From contig NZ_BDDT01000005.1 of the NCBI RefSeq assembly GCF_001661495.1, forward strand, positions 186,001 through 250,000: DNA of 64,000 nt, given 5' to 3'. This document shows positions 53,188 to 62,114 of this stretch, in pieces. Position numbers and translations under genes: made by a program. Every line of letters begins with the position of its first letter. Positions within the stretch are counted from its first letter, which is position 1. Under the pieces are notes generated by a model. That model worked only from the letters and a program-made list of their open reading frames with translations. It did not search any database and had not been told where the DNA came from. Origin of the DNA: Pseudoalteromonas prydzensis. GTDB taxonomy: Bacteria > Pseudomonadota > Gammaproteobacteria > Enterobacterales > Alteromonadaceae.

Positions 53188-54123
53188 CTAACTGGGGATG
53201 GAGCGTTTATTGGCAAGTGATGCCTTATGTAACTCGATAAACGCTTTAATTCTTTTTGTGGGTGTTAGTACAATTGCGTTACCCACTAGCACTAAACTAA
53301 AACCGATAAATGTATTGGCCTGCCAAATAAAACCTTCAAATAATGTGCTTAAAATCACTGCAACCAATGGAAATAACACAATGACATAACTGGCGCGCTC
53401 TGGACCGATATTTTTCAACAACGCAAAGTAACAAGCAAATGCGATGACGGTGCCAAACACTGCTAAATAGACTAATGAATACCAGTAGCTAGCAGGGGCA
53501 GAGAAGCTTAAGCTAGCATCAGCCATAAATACATAACATAGTAGTCCAATTGCACTGTAGAGCATGCCCCAGGCATTGCCTTGCATCACACCAATTTGTT
53601 GCTGGGAGTTGCGAACACTCACCATATTACCCAATGAAGCCACAAAGGTGCCGGTTAACGCAAGTAGTAAACCGACCAACGCCCCATTACTTAAGTCGAA
53701 CTGCTGTAATTGTGGCCAGAACAAACTTACGATACCCACAACGCCAATTAATGCACCGCTGTAAATGCGTTTTGCTATGGGTTTACCAAAGAACAGGCGA
53801 GTATTTACTATATTCATTAGCAGTAACATTGAAAATGCGATAGATGCCATGGCAGACGTTAAATAGTTTTGTGCCCAATACAGTACTAAATAATTTAGGC
53901 CAAAGTTACACAACGCCAGTAATACAAAAAAACCGTGATCGCGACGGCTATAATTCATAGGTAACTTTTTAACGCTTACCCAAATCCACATTAATATGGC
54001 CGCTAAACTAAAGCGATAAAACAGTGATACTTCAACTGCAATGTCACCTAATTGAAATTCAATTGCGAGCCAGGTAGAGCCCCAAATCAAAACTGTTAAA
54101 GTATAAAGCGCGATGCTTCTCAT
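53188..54123 (-). CDS. DMT-superfamily (EamA) transporter
   Basis: The 311-residue protein has ten predicted membrane helices in two EamA repeats; the first starts LTVLIWGSTWLAIEFQLG, the second near ALVGLLLALTGTFVASLGNM. Such proteins usually export metabolites or amino acids. It is divergent from a MocR regulator with a shared dyad operator, so export of an amine or amino acid sensed via PLP chemistry is a reasonable guess. Confidence 0.9.
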   Translation of the reverse strand: MRSIALYTLTVLIWGSTWLAIEFQLGDIAVEVSLFYRFSLAAILMWIWVSVKKLPMNYSRRDHGFFVLLALCNFGLNYLVLYWAQNYLTSAMASIAFSMLLLMNIVNTRLFFGKPIAKRIYSGALIGVVGIVSLFWPQLQQFDLSNGALVGLLLALTGTFVASLGNMVSVRNSQQQIGVMQGNAWGMLYSAIGLLCYVFMADASLSFSAPASYWYSLVYLAVFGTVIAFACYFALLKNIGPERASYVIVLFPLVAVILSTLFEGFIWQANTFIGFSLVLVGNAIVLTPTKRIKAFIELHKASLANKRSIPS

Positions 54124-54165
54124 GGCCGATCCTAGCGTGTCGATTAAGTGTTTATTTTAATGTGC

Positions 54166-54190
54166 TTCTGTATACTTAACATATACAGAA
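54166..54190. promoter_or_regulatory. Dyad operator between DMT transporter and MocR genes
   Basis: TTCTGTATA-CTTAACA-TATACAGAA is a perfect 9-bp inverted repeat. A related CTGTACAG palindrome occurs at 54206-54213. Both are placed for binding by the divergent MocR protein. Confidence 0.65.
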
Positions 54191-54251
54191 AACTAGAAAT
54201 GCAACCTGTACAGATTTTAACGATTGATAAAACTATTTTGAGAGGCATCAG

Positions 54252-55709
54252 ATGTCATTAGTCGTAAGTAAAAGTAATCATGATTTTTTATACTTGCAAG
54301 TTATGCAGCTGATCCGTGAGCTATCAGAGCAAGGCACTTTACTACCCGGTGAAAAGTTACCTTCGCTACGTAAAATGGCCGACAAACTTAAAGTCAGTAT
54401 TCCAACAGTTAAATTGGCTTATCAATCGCTTGAAGCACAGGGATTAGTAGAGGCACGTGAAAAATCAGGGTATTTTTTAAAGTCATCGGCTACCCAATTA
54501 GCGCGACCAAAGCGTGTAAAACTCAGTCGTGAGCCCGTTGCGGTGAATATGCAAGTGTTGATAGAGCAAGTTTATGATGCAATTCACCAAGCGGGGGTGG
54601 TGCCATTTGGCATTGCTAATCCGGTGGCGGCAGCGCCAACCGATAAAATGCTCAGTCGGACAATGCGCCGAGTTATGTCGATTGCCGGCAGTCGTGCCAT
54701 TAATTATGGGGCTATTGACGGATTTGCTCCGCTGAAAAAGCAATTGATCCATCGCTATTTAGATTTTGGTATTGGTGTTGATCCACAAGAGTTGGTGATC
54801 ACTAACGGTGCACAAGAAGCATTGGCGATTGCCCTTAAGTGTGTAGCAAAAGCGGGCGATGTGATTGCTATTGAGTCACCTTGTTATTTTGGCATTATTG
54901 AATTGATCGAAAGTTTAGGGTTGAAAGCACTGGAGATCCCGCTATGTCCTGATGATGGGATCTGGCTTGATGATCTGAGTCAGGCTTTGCAAGATCATGA
55001 CATCAAAGCCTGTGTTTTCTCTACCTCGATCAATAACCCTGTTGGCAGTTTCATGCCTGATCTTAAGCGTAAAGATCTGGTCGCATTGTTAGAGTCTCAT
55101 AATGTGGTATTGATTGAAGATGATGTTTACGGTGATCTACATTTTACTGCACAACGAGGCACCCCAGCGCAAGCTTATTCAACGAAAGGCTTAGTGCTTA
55201 CTTGTGCCTCTTTTTCAAAAACGGCTGCACCGAGTTATCGCGTTGGCTGGCTGATTGCTGGTAAGTTTGCTGCTCAAGCTCGGCGCTATAAACGCGCATT
55301 GAGTTGCTCTACTTCGCTGATCAATCAGTGGACGTTATATGAGTTTGTGCAAAGTGGTGAGTACGAACGTAACCTTAAGCTACTCAAACAGCGTTTACGC
55401 AACAACAAAGAACGGATGATCTGGTGTTTACAACGAGCGTTTCCGAGCACTGCACGGATCAGTGATCCACAAGGAGGCTGTGTGATCTGGATTGATTTAG
55501 GCAGCGGGTATGACAGCGTTAAATTGTTTCAGCTAGCGCTCGAAAACGGGATCAGTATTACTCCGGGCTATATTTTTTCGGCCACCAATAAATACCGTAG
55601 TTGCATTAGGTTAAGCTATGGTTTGCCATGGAGTGAAAAACTTGAACAAGCAATAAATAGGTTGGGTGAACTTGTGCATTTAGCTAAAAATAAAAAAGCA
55701 GCACCTTAA
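54252..55709 (+). CDS. MocR-type GntR/aminotransferase regulator
   Basis: The 485-residue protein has an N-terminal GntR winged helix (LPGEKLPSLRKMADKLKVSIPTVKLAYQSLEAQGLV, about 30-70) and a class I aminotransferase-like domain (about 110-480). The PLP lysine lies in CASFSKTAAPSYRVGW, and the Asp of IEDDVYGDLHF should bind the pyridine nitrogen. MocR proteins bind PLP adducts of amino compounds to switch transcription. It most likely controls the divergent DMT exporter gene. Confidence 0.92.
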   Translation: MSLVVSKSNHDFLYLQVMQLIRELSEQGTLLPGEKLPSLRKMADKLKVSIPTVKLAYQSLEAQGLVEAREKSGYFLKSSATQLARPKRVKLSREPVAVNMQVLIEQVYDAIHQAGVVPFGIANPVAAAPTDKMLSRTMRRVMSIAGSRAINYGAIDGFAPLKKQLIHRYLDFGIGVDPQELVITNGAQEALAIALKCVAKAGDVIAIESPCYFGIIELIESLGLKALEIPLCPDDGIWLDDLSQALQDHDIKACVFSTSINNPVGSFMPDLKRKDLVALLESHNVVLIEDDVYGDLHFTAQRGTPAQAYSTKGLVLTCASFSKTAAPSYRVGWLIAGKFAAQARRYKRALSCSTSLINQWTLYEFVQSGEYERNLKLLKQRLRNNKERMIWCLQRAFPSTARISDPQGGCVIWIDLGSGYDSVKLFQLALENGISITPGYIFSATNKYRSCIRLSYGLPWSEKLEQAINRLGELVHLAKNKKAAP

Positions 55710-55773
55710 AAAGAGTGCTGCTAAAGGGATATCAAACTTTTATTGGCTAGTTAATAGTTCGCTTAGAATCTGC

Positions 55774-56571
55774 TTAGTTATTTTTCTTATAACTAAACAA
55801 TTGGTAATCTTTTAATTCTGGCACTAGCTTAACCAGTTGTTGCTCTTGCTCTGCAATAGTAGAAAAGTTACCGCACAATGCGTCAGCACGTTTTTCTAAT
55901 TGATTCGCTTGTTGTTCAACTTTGGCTTCGATTTCTGCCCCCATGTTTTCCATGCGTTGTTCAAAGGCTTGCATATCACCACCTGAGCCCATTAGTTCTG
56001 AACCTACCGCCATTAAAATGCTGCCCATTGATTGCATCATGGCAGATTGCACAGCACTTTCTATTTGCTCATCAAACTGGCTTTCAAAGTTTTCACCAAA
56101 TTGCTGAAAACTCTGCTGTCCCATTACAAATGTGCCTTGTTGATAAAAGGTGTTTTCAACTTCTATTTTAATATCAGCCATTAGATCATTAATGCTATCT
56201 AGCCCTTCAATATTGAATGCATTTGCCACTTCTTCAATGGCGACGCCAGCAATTTTTACACCTTCAAGAGCGATGTTCGCAACTTCTGGCAATTGGCTGC
56301 GCAAACTATTCGAATACGCCGTGATGGCTTGGCGCTGTTGGCCGTTAAGTGCCACAGTTTGGCCATTTATTTTTAGCTCACCTTGCTCGACAAAGCTCAT
56401 CGTGTTGTTGTCTGCGGTGAAGATTTCTAGCTCATTTGGTTTGATGCGTACGTCATTTTTGAATTCAACGTCGCAAGAATCGCCACTGAAAGAAATATTA
56501 GTCTCATTATCAGTGTGCGCCATTGCCCCTGTAGCAATAAATAAAGAACCGATTAATAGTAATTTTTTCAT
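55774..56571 (-). CDS. YggN/DUF2884-family exported protein
   Basis: The 265-residue protein has a signal peptide ending GAMAH and a Cys near SFSGDSCDVEF. A helical, Gln/Glu/Met-rich C-terminal half follows, with a second Cys in ADALCGNF. This pattern matches the DUF2884 family (E. coli YggN), whose function is unknown. The gene is transcribed alone. Confidence 0.82.
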   Translation of the reverse strand: MKKLLLIGSLFIATGAMAHTDNETNISFSGDSCDVEFKNDVRIKPNELEIFTADNNTMSFVEQGELKINGQTVALNGQQRQAITAYSNSLRSQLPEVANIALEGVKIAGVAIEEVANAFNIEGLDSINDLMADIKIEVENTFYQQGTFVMGQQSFQQFGENFESQFDEQIESAVQSAMMQSMGSILMAVGSELMGSGGDMQAFEQRMENMGAEIEAKVEQQANQLEKRADALCGNFSTIAEQEQQLVKLVPELKDYQLFSYKKNN

Positions 56572-56692
56572 TTTAATATCCTGCCAATGTGTTGATTTTA
56601 ACGAGTACGTATTTTTCGTATTTAATACTAATCAAGTTTGATGCCAATAATTTTTAACCTTTAAAAACAATGAATTAATCTATTTTTGTCGG

Positions 56693-56787
56693 TTTTTAGC
56701 AGAGCTAAAAAATAATAATAAAACTACTTTTTAGTCATTTTGACTAATTTTGCCTCGTTAATAAAAGATGTTTATCGTTTCGATAAA
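56693..56787. repeat. Three short inverted repeats, each with a 3-nt centre
   Basis: TTTTTAGC-AGA-GCTAAAAA (56693-56711), TTAGTCA-TTT-TGACTAA (56731-56747) and TTTATCG-TTT-CGATAAA (56771-56787) are perfect. Their centres are 37 and 40 bp apart. They lie in the 56572-56978 gap between the divergent yggN-like gene and the PA3496-like gene. They could be operators or minimal hairpins. The remainder of the gap shows nothing else. Confidence 0.45.
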
Positions 56788-56978
56788 AAACTCTCACTTT
56801 CCAGAATTAAAATTTAGCGCTATTTATTCACAATATTGACATGACACCATTTTAAGATTGGGTCGTGGCTTTATTTTGGTGCACTTTCGCGATATGAAAT
56901 TGTGCTGAACATTTTTAATTTCACCAATGACAGTGATAAAAATCCTTAATTGGTCTCAAACACTTTATGGAGTGGGTT

Positions 56979-57167
56979 GTGGGTAAGACATTTAGTTACG
57001 ATGCGCTAGATGACGATTTTGTTGAAGACGAGTACGAAATGGTCGGGCGTAATCAACACGACAAGAATAAGCAAAAGGTTAAGAAAAAGTTGGAAGACTA
57101 CCTTGAGCAAAAACGCTTGCGTAAAAACTTGGGCGAAGATGACTTAGATGAGTATTTAAACGACTAA
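56979..57167 (+). CDS. PA3496-like small charged protein
   Basis: The 62-residue product from GTG 56979 starts MGKTFSYDALDDDFVEDEY. It then has a basic helical stretch NKQKVKKKLEDYLEQKRLRKNL, ending in GEDDLDEYLND. The K/R-rich EDYLEQKRLRK core resembles the PA3496 family, described as putative envelope integrity proteins. GTG is preferred over ATG 56967 because GGAG lies 6 bp upstream of the GTG and within the alternative start. A terminator follows. Confidence 0.7.
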   Translation: MGKTFSYDALDDDFVEDEYEMVGRNQHDKNKQKVKKKLEDYLEQKRLRKNLGEDDLDEYLND

Positions 57168-57181
57168 GTGATAATTTAGAT

Positions 57182-57202
57182 AAAGAGGCAATTTGCCTCT
57201 TT
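57182..57202. terminator. Bidirectional terminator between the small gene and glutathione peroxidase gene
   Basis: AAAGAGGCAA-T-TTGCCTCTTT lies between the stops at 57167 (plus) and 57218 (minus). Confidence 0.8.
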
Positions 57203-57217
57203 ATTGCTTTTAGTGGC

Positions 57218-57709
57218 TCACATGGTGTTGCTTTTAAGGGCTTTAATAATAGCGCCTTCGATTTGCTGCGGCTTTGTAAATGGTGCGAACCGTTTGATTG
57301 CCTCACCGTCACGGCCGACTAAAAACTTGGTAAAATTCCATTTTATTTTACGGGTTATAAATCCCGGTAATGCAGATTTTAAGTGCCTAAAAACTGGATG
57401 GGCATGCTCGCCATTGACATCAACTTTGCTCATCATAACAAAGTCTACGCCGTAATTGATCAGGCACCCTTGCTCGATTTCTTTGGCGCTACCAGGTTCT
57501 TGCTTACCAAACTGGTTACACGGAAAACCAATAATTACTAAGCCTTGCTCGGCGTACTTTTCATGTAATTGTTGCAAGCCTTCATACTGCGGGGTAAAGC
57601 CACATTTACTGGCGGTATTAACAATTAATACGACTTTGCCTGTAAAGTCTGAAAAATCAATTGTGTGACCTTGAAGATTAGTAGCTGAAAGTTGGTGAAA
57701 GTCGTTCAT
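57218..57709 (-). CDS. Glutathione peroxidase family thiol peroxidase
   Basis: The 163-residue protein has the GPx motifs [15 protein letters not shown] with a Cys (not selenocysteine) at the active site, [13 protein letters not shown] and [10 protein letters not shown] (Trp of the tetrad). It reduces hydroperoxides in the cytoplasm, in such Cys enzymes usually with thioredoxin. ATG 57709 is chosen over the in-frame GTG 57718 because AAGTGA sits at ribosome-site distance. It converges on the small charged-protein gene. Confidence 0.93.
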   Translation of the reverse strand: MNDFHQLSATNLQGHTIDFSDFTGKVVLIVNTASKCGFTPQYEGLQQLHEKYAEQGLVIIGFPCNQFGKQEPGSAKEIEQGCLINYGVDFVMMSKVDVNGEHAHPVFRHLKSALPGFITRKIKWNFTKFLVGRDGEAIKRFAPFTKPQQIEGAIIKALKSNTM

Positions 57710-57776
57710 GGTAATCACTTATTATTGTTGTTTGCTAAATTCTATCCTGAGTTGCGACAGACATACAGCTTAAATT

Positions 57777-58643
57777 CTAATCATTGAACTGTGCTAGCAA
57801 ATGTTCGATCAATAATCGCACTCGGTAAGGCATTAAGTCTTTACGCGGATAGACTAGCCATGAAGCGTTGTCGGTTACTTGAAATTCATCAAGTAAGGTC
57901 ATTAATTGCCCCTGTTGAACATACTGATCAACAATATCGGTGGCTAGGTGGGCAATTCCTAACCCTGCTAATGTTGCAGCAAGCAGTGCTCGTGGATGGT
58001 TGCTGCGCCAATTGCCGGCTACTTTTACTTCCTTGATATCACCGTTAAAATTGAACCGCCAACGTCTACCCATTGCGATTAAACAATTATGATCCGATAA
58101 TTGATGTGGTGTCGTTGGCGTCGCATGGTGCGCTAAATATCCAGGGCTGGCAACGAGGGTCATGATCCGAGGACTAAGTGGTCGGGCAATTAAGTTGGAA
58201 TCTTGCATACGACCAAAGCGAATTGCTAAATCAAAGCCTTCTTCGACTAGGTCAACATTGCGGTTATTAAAGTCCATATCAATTTCGACTTCTGGATAGC
58301 GCTTCACAAATTCAACAATTTTTGGTGCAACATTGGCTGCAACAAACTCTCCTGCACCTGTTATACGAATAAGTCCTTTAGGCTGGCGTTGCTCGCCTTG
58401 CAATTGAGTATTGGCATCAATGAGCTCTTGCTTAATTGCTTTGAGCTTCACGGCATATTCGCGGCCTGCATCAGTGAGGCTTATTTTTCGCGTGGTACGT
58501 TGAAATAGCAATGAGCCTAAGCGGTTTTCAAGTTGCTGTACTTGGCGACTAATATGAGATGTGGATACTTCCATGACTTTGGCTGCTTTAGTAAAGCTGC
58601 CATGTTCAACTACATGTAAAAATTCATCAAGGCCATGCCACAT
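57777..58643 (-). CDS. LysR-family transcriptional regulator
   Basis: The 288-residue regulator has the N-terminal winged helix (FLHVVEHGSFTKAAKVMEVSTSHISRQVQQLENRLG) and the effector-binding domain of the CrgA/DsdC-like subgroup. It diverges from the yqhD-like dehydrogenase gene over about 165 bp. An AATATT-AAGT-AATATT repeat at 58657-58672 just upstream of it is a possible operator. It probably controls that dehydrogenase in response to reactive aldehydes, an inference from the gene pair. Confidence 0.92.
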   Translation of the reverse strand: MWHGLDEFLHVVEHGSFTKAAKVMEVSTSHISRQVQQLENRLGSLLFQRTTRKISLTDAGREYAVKLKAIKQELIDANTQLQGEQRQPKGLIRITGAGEFVAANVAPKIVEFVKRYPEVEIDMDFNNRNVDLVEEGFDLAIRFGRMQDSNLIARPLSPRIMTLVASPGYLAHHATPTTPHQLSDHNCLIAMGRRWRFNFNGDIKEVKVAGNWRSNHPRALLAATLAGLGIAHLATDIVDQYVQQGQLMTLLDEFQVTDNASWLVYPRKDLMPYRVRLLIEHLLAQFND

Positions 58644-58809
58644 AAGTTAGTTCTCAAATATTAAGTAATATTAGTTTATAGCATCTATTGTTGCAGCTGT
58701 GCAAAAGTGATTATCCGATCTTGCTCTTTTAATAAATCATTAAACCCCTACAATTATTAAGTCACCTAATTTGGCTCATGAGAGCAAACTGTCAAGCAAT
58801 GGAGCAAGC

Positions 58810-59964
58810 ATGTTAAATTTTAGTTTTGCAAACCCAACCAAAATTCATTTCGGCGAACAACAAATCGCTTTAATTAAAAATGAGATCCCAGCAGACGCAA
58901 AAGTACTGGTTACTTATGGCGGCGGCAGTATTAAAAGTAATGGCGTTTATGATCAAGTCGTTGATGCGTTAAGTGAGCATACCTGGTTTGAGTTTGCCGG
59001 TATTGAGCCTAACCCAAGTTATCAAACATGTATGAAAGCCGTTGCTTTAGTGAAAGAAAAACAGATTGATTACATTCTTGCTGTGGGAGGCGGTTCAGTC
59101 GCTGATGGCAGTAAGTTTATCGCTGCGGCGGCAAATTATGATGGTGAGCCATGGGATATTTTATCAAAAGGTGGCGAGATTAAATCTGCTATTGCGCTTG
59201 GTGTGGTATTAACCTTACCTGCAACCGGTTCTGAGTCAAACGGTAATAGTGTTGTTTCAAACCTTGATACTCATGAAAAACTTGCATTTGCCAGCCCACT
59301 GGTATTGCCAAAGTTTGCGGTACTTGATCCTGCAGTGACTTTTTCATTACCGAACCGCCAAGTGGCGAACGGCATTGTTGATGCATTTGTGCATACTATG
59401 GAGCAGTATTTAACTTATGATGTAGGTGCTAAGCTGCAAGACCGTTTCGCTGAAGGTATTTTAATGACCTTAATTGAAGAGGGTCCTAAAGCGTTCAGTG
59501 AGCCTGATAACTACCAAGTACGTGCAAACATTATGTGGTCAGCAACAATGGCACTGAATGGCTTAATTGGTGCGGGTGTGCCACAAGATTGGGCTACTCA
59601 TATGATAGGCCATGAAATGACCGCTATGTATGGTCTTGATCACGCGCAAACGCTTGCGATTGTGTTACCACGGATGATGGCTGAGCAAAAAGAAACTAAG
59701 CGCGGTAAAGTCTTACAGTACGCAGAGCGTGTATTAGGATTAGACATTAGTGATGAAGATGCCGCGATTGAGCAGGCAATTACTGCCACTGAAGCGTTTT
59801 TCCACAGTGTGAATATGCCAACGCGTTTAAGTGATTATGAGTTAGGCGAAGACGTTGCTGATAAAATTGTTCAGCAACTTGAACGCCATGGTATGACGGC
59901 TATTGGCGAACGTGGGCAGGTCACTCTAGATAAAAGCCGCGCTATTTTATTAGCCAGCGTTTAA
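58810..59964 (+). CDS. yqhD: YqhD-like iron-containing alcohol dehydrogenase
   Basis: The 384-residue enzyme is close to E. coli YqhD throughout: VLVTYGGGSIKSNGVYDQV, LAVGGGSVADGSKFIAAAANY and LPATGSESNGNSVVSN. The metal ligands Asp and His lie in IVDAFVHTMEQY, and two more His in DWATHMIGHE and GLDHAQTL. It is an NADPH-dependent aldehyde reductase that detoxifies short-chain and lipid-derived aldehydes. The start is ATG 58810 with GGAGCA upstream; an upstream in-frame start at 58771 is not supported. Its divergent partner is a LysR regulator instead of the AraC-type YqhC of E. coli. Confidence 0.93.
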   Translation: MLNFSFANPTKIHFGEQQIALIKNEIPADAKVLVTYGGGSIKSNGVYDQVVDALSEHTWFEFAGIEPNPSYQTCMKAVALVKEKQIDYILAVGGGSVADGSKFIAAAANYDGEPWDILSKGGEIKSAIALGVVLTLPATGSESNGNSVVSNLDTHEKLAFASPLVLPKFAVLDPAVTFSLPNRQVANGIVDAFVHTMEQYLTYDVGAKLQDRFAEGILMTLIEEGPKAFSEPDNYQVRANIMWSATMALNGLIGAGVPQDWATHMIGHEMTAMYGLDHAQTLAIVLPRMMAEQKETKRGKVLQYAERVLGLDISDEDAAIEQAITATEAFFHSVNMPTRLSDYELGEDVADKIVQQLERHGMTAIGERGQVTLDKSRAILLASV

Positions 59965-59987
59965 ATTAGCCAAAAAGAGGCTAATTT
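59963..59987. terminator. Stem-loop between yqhD and azlD
   Basis: AAATTAGCC-AAAAAGA-GGCTAATTT overlaps the last codons of azlD (stop at 59981) and follows the yqhD stop. T-runs are short, so its strength is uncertain. Confidence 0.55.
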
Positions 59988-60280
59988 AAGATCAAAAATA
60001 AACCCATACCAACCAAGGTTGTGTAGTAAATATTGTGTGTTTTATAGGCGACAATAATGGCTGCCACAGCGGCGCTAAGGTATGGGTTTTGCCAATCTAA
60101 ATTTATTCCATCATCGGTTACAAATACAATTGGTACCCAAATAGCTGTTAAAACAGCTGGCGCGCTAAAGCTTAAAAACTGCTGCATTTTTGGGCCAACT
60201 TTAAATGGTAGGGCGCGATGTAAAAATAAATAGCGGGTAAAAAAGGTGATACAGGCCATTAATAGAATCGTGGTCATCAT
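59981..60280 (-). CDS. azlD: AzlD-family small subunit of a branched-chain amino acid exporter
   Basis: The 99-residue protein has about four membrane helices and the AzlD motif ACITFFTRYLFLHRALPFKVG. It overlaps azlC by 4 bp. AzlCD exports branched-chain amino acids or analogues. Confidence 0.9.
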   Translation of the reverse strand: MMTTILLMACITFFTRYLFLHRALPFKVGPKMQQFLSFSAPAVLTAIWVPIVFVTDDGINLDWQNPYLSAAVAAIIVAYKTHNIYYTTLVGMGLFLILN

Positions 60281-60972
60281 ACGATTTGCTCCGTTTTAGT
60301 TTGCGCACGACTAATAACATAGCCCAGGCTCATCGCAGTTAATGCTGCGGTTACCAGCCATAATTCAAAGCCTTGGCTTTTAAGTAGCGTTGCCATCACT
60401 CCCGCGGTGATCACTGTTGCTAATGTGGCAAGGTTTTTAATGCCTGGGATCACTAAAGCAATAAAAGTTGCGGCGATAGCGAAGTCGAGGCCAAGATTAG
60501 TTAAATCCGGTAGTAAACTGCCCGCCACGATGCCAATTAAAGTCCATAAATTCCATGCGATATAAAAGCTAAATCCAGCACTGAGGGCATAAACTAATCG
60601 CAGTTTGGTGCGATACGCTTTACGGTGATGTGAAAACGCAAATAACTCGTCGGTCAGTACAAAACTGACCGGTAAACGCCAACGCATAGGCTGATCAATC
60701 ACTTTATGGCGCACTGCCAAGCCATATAAAAAGTGCCGTGAGCTAATAATAAAGGTGGTAAATAAAATGGTCAGTAATGGCGTGTTACCCGCGATAAGCT
60801 CAATGGCAACGAGCTGCGCTGAGCCTGCGAATACCAGTAATGACATAGCCTGAGTTTCAATAGCAGTAAAGCCATTTTGGATTGCCAAAGAGCCACATAA
60901 TATGCCCCATGGGATCACTGCTAAACACAACGGTAGCATATCCAAGAACCCTTTTAATAACGCCTTTCTCAC
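60277..60972 (-). CDS. azlC: AzlC-family large subunit of a branched-chain amino acid exporter
   Basis: The 231-residue membrane protein has six to seven helices and the AzlC elements LPLCLAVIPWGILCG, SLLVFAGSAQLVAIEL and FIISSRHFLYGLA. FVLTDELFAF follows. It forms the exporter with AzlD. The AraC gene 80 bp upstream on the same strand may regulate it. Confidence 0.92.
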   Translation of the reverse strand: MRKALLKGFLDMLPLCLAVIPWGILCGSLAIQNGFTAIETQAMSLLVFAGSAQLVAIELIAGNTPLLTILFTTFIISSRHFLYGLAVRHKVIDQPMRWRLPVSFVLTDELFAFSHHRKAYRTKLRLVYALSAGFSFYIAWNLWTLIGIVAGSLLPDLTNLGLDFAIAATFIALVIPGIKNLATLATVITAGVMATLLKSQGFELWLVTAALTAMSLGYVISRAQTKTEQIV

Positions 60973-61053
60973 TGTTTTCCCCTTTATTACTTTAAGCTGA
61001 TTTAGTTTTGCTGCTTGTTTATATTGAGCTGGTTTTAGATTGCAATAATAACG

Positions 61054-61932
61054 TTAGTTGATGTTTGCATATGCATTTTTGTCAGGACTAAAGAGATTGC
61101 GATACTGACCCGGTGTTATGCCAAGCCGAGATTTAAAGTGATGATGTAAATGGCTTTGATCATGAAAGCCACATTCGCTTGCCGTTTGGCTAACGTTTAA
61201 GCCATGTTTTAATAATGTTTTTGCCTGCAAAATCCGGCGTTGTATTTGATACGCGTGGGGGGTTAAACCATATTGTTTTTTATATTGGCGAATAAAATGA
61301 AATGGACTCATATGACTAAGCGCAGCAAGCCGCTCAAGGCTAATTTCTTCACAACAAAAGGCATCGAGGTATTGTTGCGCATGTGTAAGATTTGCTGTTG
61401 ATTTTAGTTGCTTTAATTGTCGGCAGTCTTGTTTAAACGACAGCATTAACTGAGTCATTACACTATAAAATAAGCTTTCGGTGTGAAGCTGGTTGTTAGC
61501 ATTGTTAGCATTGTTAGCATTGTTAGCATTGCTAGTTAAGCAGTTTAGCAATAGGTTTAACTGACGGGTTAAAGCTTGATTGTCATAAACAGCACTATCA
61601 AAATACGGTGCGCCGCAGCGAATACCGTTTAGCTCTTGAGAGAGTGCATCAAATTGCTCTGGGCGAAGGTACATGGCACGATACGCCCAACCCGATTCAG
61701 TGGCTGTTTGGCCGTTATGAATTTGATCTGCATTGACTAAAATAATACTATTTTTCGGTGCTATATGATTACTGCCACTACGATAAAATTTTTGTGCCCC
61801 ACAATCAATTAAGCCAATTGTATAGCCTTCATGACTATGGCGAGAAAAGTTTTGACGCGTAAAGCTTGCTTGTAAAGCCTCTAACCCTCCTAATTTTTCA
61901 TGGTAAAAAAAAGTTGATTGTTCATCTTTCAT
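61054..61932 (-). CDS. AraC-family regulator with cupin sensor domain
   Basis: The 292-residue regulator starts at ATG 61932 (MKDEQSTFFYHEKLGG); in-frame starts upstream of it lack a ribosome site. An AraC-type cupin domain (about 10-130, with FSRHSHEGYTIGLIDCG) is joined by an Asn/Ala linker to two helix-turn-helix units (about 185-285, LAALSHMSPFHFIRQYKKQYG and VSQTASECGFHDQSHLHHHFK). The linker is encoded by a 9-bp tandem repeat. It is oriented with azlCD and may control export of the ligand it senses. Confidence 0.92.
   Translation of the reverse strand: MKDEQSTFFYHEKLGGLEALQASFTRQNFSRHSHEGYTIGLIDCGAQKFYRSGSNHIAPKNSIILVNADQIHNGQTATESGWAYRAMYLRPEQFDALSQELNGIRCGAPYFDSAVYDNQALTRQLNLLLNCLTSNANNANNANNANNQLHTESLFYSVMTQLMLSFKQDCRQLKQLKSTANLTHAQQYLDAFCCEEISLERLAALSHMSPFHFIRQYKKQYGLTPHAYQIQRRILQAKTLLKHGLNVSQTASECGFHDQSHLHHHFKSRLGITPGQYRNLFSPDKNAYANIN
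61493..61535. repeat. 9-bp tandem repeat inside the AraC gene
   Basis: TTGTTAGCA occurs four times perfectly (61493-61528) with a degenerate fifth copy. On the coding strand it encodes Asn-Ala-Asn units in the interdomain linker. Since the unit is 9 bp, slippage would change linker length without a frameshift. Confidence 0.85.
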
Positions 61933-62114
61933 TAGCACCACTTTTGTTATTTTAAGATAATTAAGATTGAGTATATCTAAACTGATATACAAAGCTTGTA
62001 AAAAATTGCTCGTTGTTGGCGGCATAATAAATCGCTGTTCGACGAGTTCAATAGGTGGAAAAAGTAGTCTGTGGCATTATTACGTAAGAGACGCATTTAA
62101 GGGGAATAATTTCG

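Noticed and set aside
55878-56641. Plus-strand frames opposite the yggN-like gene
   Set aside because: The minus-strand protein has a signal peptide and family pattern; the plus frames lack both.
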